From Bacillus timonensis (GTDB taxonomy: Bacteria; Bacillota; Bacilli; Bacillales; Bacillaceae_L), in the NCBI GenBank assembly GCA_020171895.1, contig JAIVAN010000004.1:248001-312000 (forward strand): a DNA stretch of 64,000 bases. The letters run 5' to 3'. Below the pieces are notes generated by a model. That model was not told where the DNA came from and made no database searches. It worked only from the letters and a program-made list of their open reading frames with translations. Below are positions 62,431 to 64,000 of this stretch, piece by piece (position 1 is the stretch's first letter; the number at the start of each line of letters is the position of its first letter). A program made the position numbers and the translations under genes.

Positions 62431-63294
62431 ATTTACAATTTCTCCTCCATTCACGTGGATCATTTGACCGGTCATGTATGACGCATCATCACTAGCTAAA
62501 TATACATAGCTTGGGGCAACTTCATGAGGTTGTCCTGCGCGTTTCATCGGTGTCGTTGTACCGAATGCTGCAACTTGGTCTGCTGGGAAAGTAGAAGGGA
62601 TGAGTGGTGTCCAAATCGGACCTGGTGCCACGCCATTAACACGAATTCCTTGTCCAACAAGAGATTGCGATAATGATCTTGTGAACGCCACAATTGCTCC
62701 TTTTGTTGCAGAGTAATCTAATAGTTGTTCATTTCCTTTATAAGCAGTAACAGAGGCAGTGTTAATGATGCTACTGCCTTTTTTCAAATGTGGTAAAGCA
62801 GCTTTTGTTAAATAAAAGTACGAAAATACATTTGTTTTGAACGTTTTTTCGAGCTGATTTGATGTGATGGCAGATAAGCTTTTTTGAGGATGCTGCTCAG
62901 CGGCATTGTTTACGACAATATCAATTTTCCCGAAAGAGTCCATGGTTTTCTTCACTATTTGTTTGCAAAATTCTTCATCCCCAATATCTCCAGGATTAAG
63001 CAGGCACTTTCTACCTTCTTTTTCGACTTGCTTTTTTGTTTCTTCTGCATCTCTTTCTTCGTTTAGATAAGAGATGACTACATCTGCTCCTTCTTTTGCA
63101 AAATAAATTGCAACAGATTTGCCAATTCCACTATCACCACCGGTAATAATCGCAACTTTATCTTGAAGCTTCCCACTCCCTTTATATGATTCAATTTCTG
63201 ATACGGGTAGTGGATTCATTTCGTATTCTAACCCAGGTTGTGTATTTTGGTGCTGTGCGGGTTGTCCTTTTCTTTGCTGTTGTTGGTTGGTCAT
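62425..63294 (-). CDS. Short-chain dehydrogenase, general-stress type
   Basis: A 289-residue SDR enzyme using NAD(P)H. The Gln/Pro-rich N-terminal extension (about 1-40) with PLPVSEIESYKGSGKLQDKV is typical of the YhdF/YdaD general-stress group. Then come the cofactor site ITGGDSGIGKSVA, the NNAAEQHP segment, catalytic serine in NTASVTAYKG, and YSATKGA with the active Tyr and Lys. ATG 63294 follows AGGAGG. The substrate is unknown. The gene stands alone between repeat copies and an acetyltransferase gene. Confidence 0.87.
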   Translation of the reverse strand: MTNQQQQRKGQPAQHQNTQPGLEYEMNPLPVSEIESYKGSGKLQDKVAIITGGDSGIGKSVAIYFAKEGADVVISYLNEERDAEETKKQVEKEGRKCLLNPGDIGDEEFCKQIVKKTMDSFGKIDIVVNNAAEQHPQKSLSAITSNQLEKTFKTNVFSYFYLTKAALPHLKKGSSIINTASVTAYKGNEQLLDYSATKGAIVAFTRSLSQSLVGQGIRVNGVAPGPIWTPLIPSTFPADQVAAFGTTTPMKRAGQPHEVAPSYVYLASDDASYMTGQMIHVNGGEIVNG

Positions 63295-63377
63295 GTTTGT
63301 CCTCCTAGTTAGCTAGATAGATGGAATCTTTTATTCTCGTCGTTATATAATTTTAGAAAAGAATGGGGGGATTATAC

Positions 63378-63884
63378 ATGGAAGTGAAAATTAGGAATGT
63401 TACGGTTGATGATGCCGAAGCATTAATTGAACATACAAACATTGTTCTTCGTCAAAGTGAATTTTTGTTAACGACTTCCGAGGAATTTACTGTAAGCGTA
63501 GAAAAAGAACAAGAATGGATAAGTGAGCAATTAAAGGATGGGAATTTGGGACTAGTTGCAGAAGTCGAAGGTAAGATTGTCGGTTTGTTGAATTTTAATC
63601 GTTCGAAGAGAAAACGTGTGGCACATTTAGGTTATTTTGGAATAAGTGTGCAAAAGGAATATTGGCATGCAGGTATTGGGACGAAGTTGATTGAATGTTT
63701 ATTACTGTGGGCTAGAGAAAATCCATCTATTGAAAAAGTATATTTAGAGGTATTCTCACATAATGAACATGCAATTAGGCTTTACGAAAAAATGGGATTT
63801 GTTGAGGAAGGTAGAAAGAAACAATATATAAAGTATGAAGATGGACGTTATGTGGATGAAATTATTATGGCTCAAGATGTATAA
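63378..63884 (+). CDS. GNAT N-acetyltransferase
   Basis: A 168-residue acetyltransferase with the N-terminal strand VKIRNVTVDDAEALIEH, the acetyl-CoA-binding segment VQKEYWHAGIGTKLIECLL and the closing HAIRLYEKMGFVEEGRKKQY. It is similar to broad-specificity RimI/RimL-like proteins. The substrate cannot be told. ATG 63378 lies seven bases after a G-rich Shine-Dalgarno site, and an ATG at 63363 overlaps that site. Composite repeat copy 9 follows directly. Confidence 0.83.
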   Translation: MEVKIRNVTVDDAEALIEHTNIVLRQSEFLLTTSEEFTVSVEKEQEWISEQLKDGNLGLVAEVEGKIVGLLNFNRSKRKRVAHLGYFGISVQKEYWHAGIGTKLIECLLLWARENPSIEKVYLEVFSHNEHAIRLYEKMGFVEEGRKKQYIKYEDGRYVDEIIMAQDV

Positions 63885-63889
63885 GGTGA

Positions 63890-64000
63890 TGGCTACCTCG
63901 AAAATACGGCACTGAATGTGGGGTGTTAACCTTCGTTGCAGGAACCTCGCTTTCCACGGTGCGCCACTTGAGCCTCCTCGGCTTCGCCTGTGGGGTCTCA
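63890..64000 (+). repeat. Composite GC-rich repeat, copy 9 (cut by window end)
   Basis: It begins with the family flank GAAAATACGGCACTGAATG, then core from GTGTTAACC (63923) through CTTGAGCC and TGTGGGGTCTCA. The remainder lies beyond the window. Confidence 0.9.

Overview
The window is chromosomal DNA from an AT-rich, endospore-forming Bacillaceae bacterium. The complete gerP germination operon, a Spo0E-family phosphatase, AddAB instead of RecBCD, purine-rich Shine-Dalgarno sites and frequent GTG/TTG starts all point that way. Much of the gene order follows the addB-addA-sbcD-sbcC-yisB-gerP-yisI-yisK-yisL-asnO-yisQ-yisR stretch of Bacillus subtilis. Several accessory blocks are set into that backbone. 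No rRNA, tRNA, CRISPR array, phage gene or transposase was seen.

Layout: 1-460 holds a terminator and a 52-bp tandem array that makes regularly spaced hairpins. An acyl-CoA synthetase, an acetyltransferase and a small DUF2269-type membrane protein follow. 3.5-16.3 kb carries DNA repair genes (addBA, sbcDC) and the HNH protein YisB. 16.3-18.4 kb is gerPABCDEF on the minus strand behind a sigma-K-type promoter; gerPD is too short to be found by length alone. A DUF418 protein and a Spo0E-like gene follow. 20.3-28.3 kb is a Tad/Flp pilus locus that starts with a cyclic-di-GMP-I (GEMM-I) riboswitch and intrinsic terminator, then a DUF192 gene, the pilin, prepilin peptidase, TadE, TadG, CpaB, a CpaE-like ATPase, and TadA, TadB and TadC. 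yisK, rocD and yisL come next, then a 968-residue FIST-PAS-GGDEF-EAL protein with a degenerate GGDKF site and an intact EAL motif. Cyclic-di-GMP may therefore be both sensed and degraded by products of this region. asnO has a sigma-E-like -10 element.

38.2-46.2 kb is a C30 carotenoid cluster in two convergent operons. The plus operon encodes two desaturase-type flavoproteins and CrtM. The minus operon encodes a DUF422/CruF-type protein, a PlsC-type acyltransferase, a CrtQ-like glycosyltransferase and a CrtP-like oxidase. Both promoters carry three 11-bp-spaced TGTATAA-like direct repeats, the geometry known for B12-dependent CarH/LitR light regulators. glnK-amtB follows with two GlnR/TnrA-like boxes, then yisQ (MATE) and yisR (AraC).

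51.2-62.1 kb is a maltodextrin cluster: a divergent neopullulanase, an ABC importer without its ATPase (mdxEFG), a membrane-anchored alpha-amylase, a GH31 alpha-glucosidase and a LacI-type regulator. LacI/CcpA-like operators flank the mdxE promoter. The window ends with a short-chain dehydrogenase and an acetyltransferase.

A GC-rich composite repeat of about 250 bp occurs about nine times in intergenic gaps. Its core is about 130 bp with GTGTTAAYC/GRTTAACAC ends and has conserved flanks. Paired base changes between copies indicate a conserved fold.
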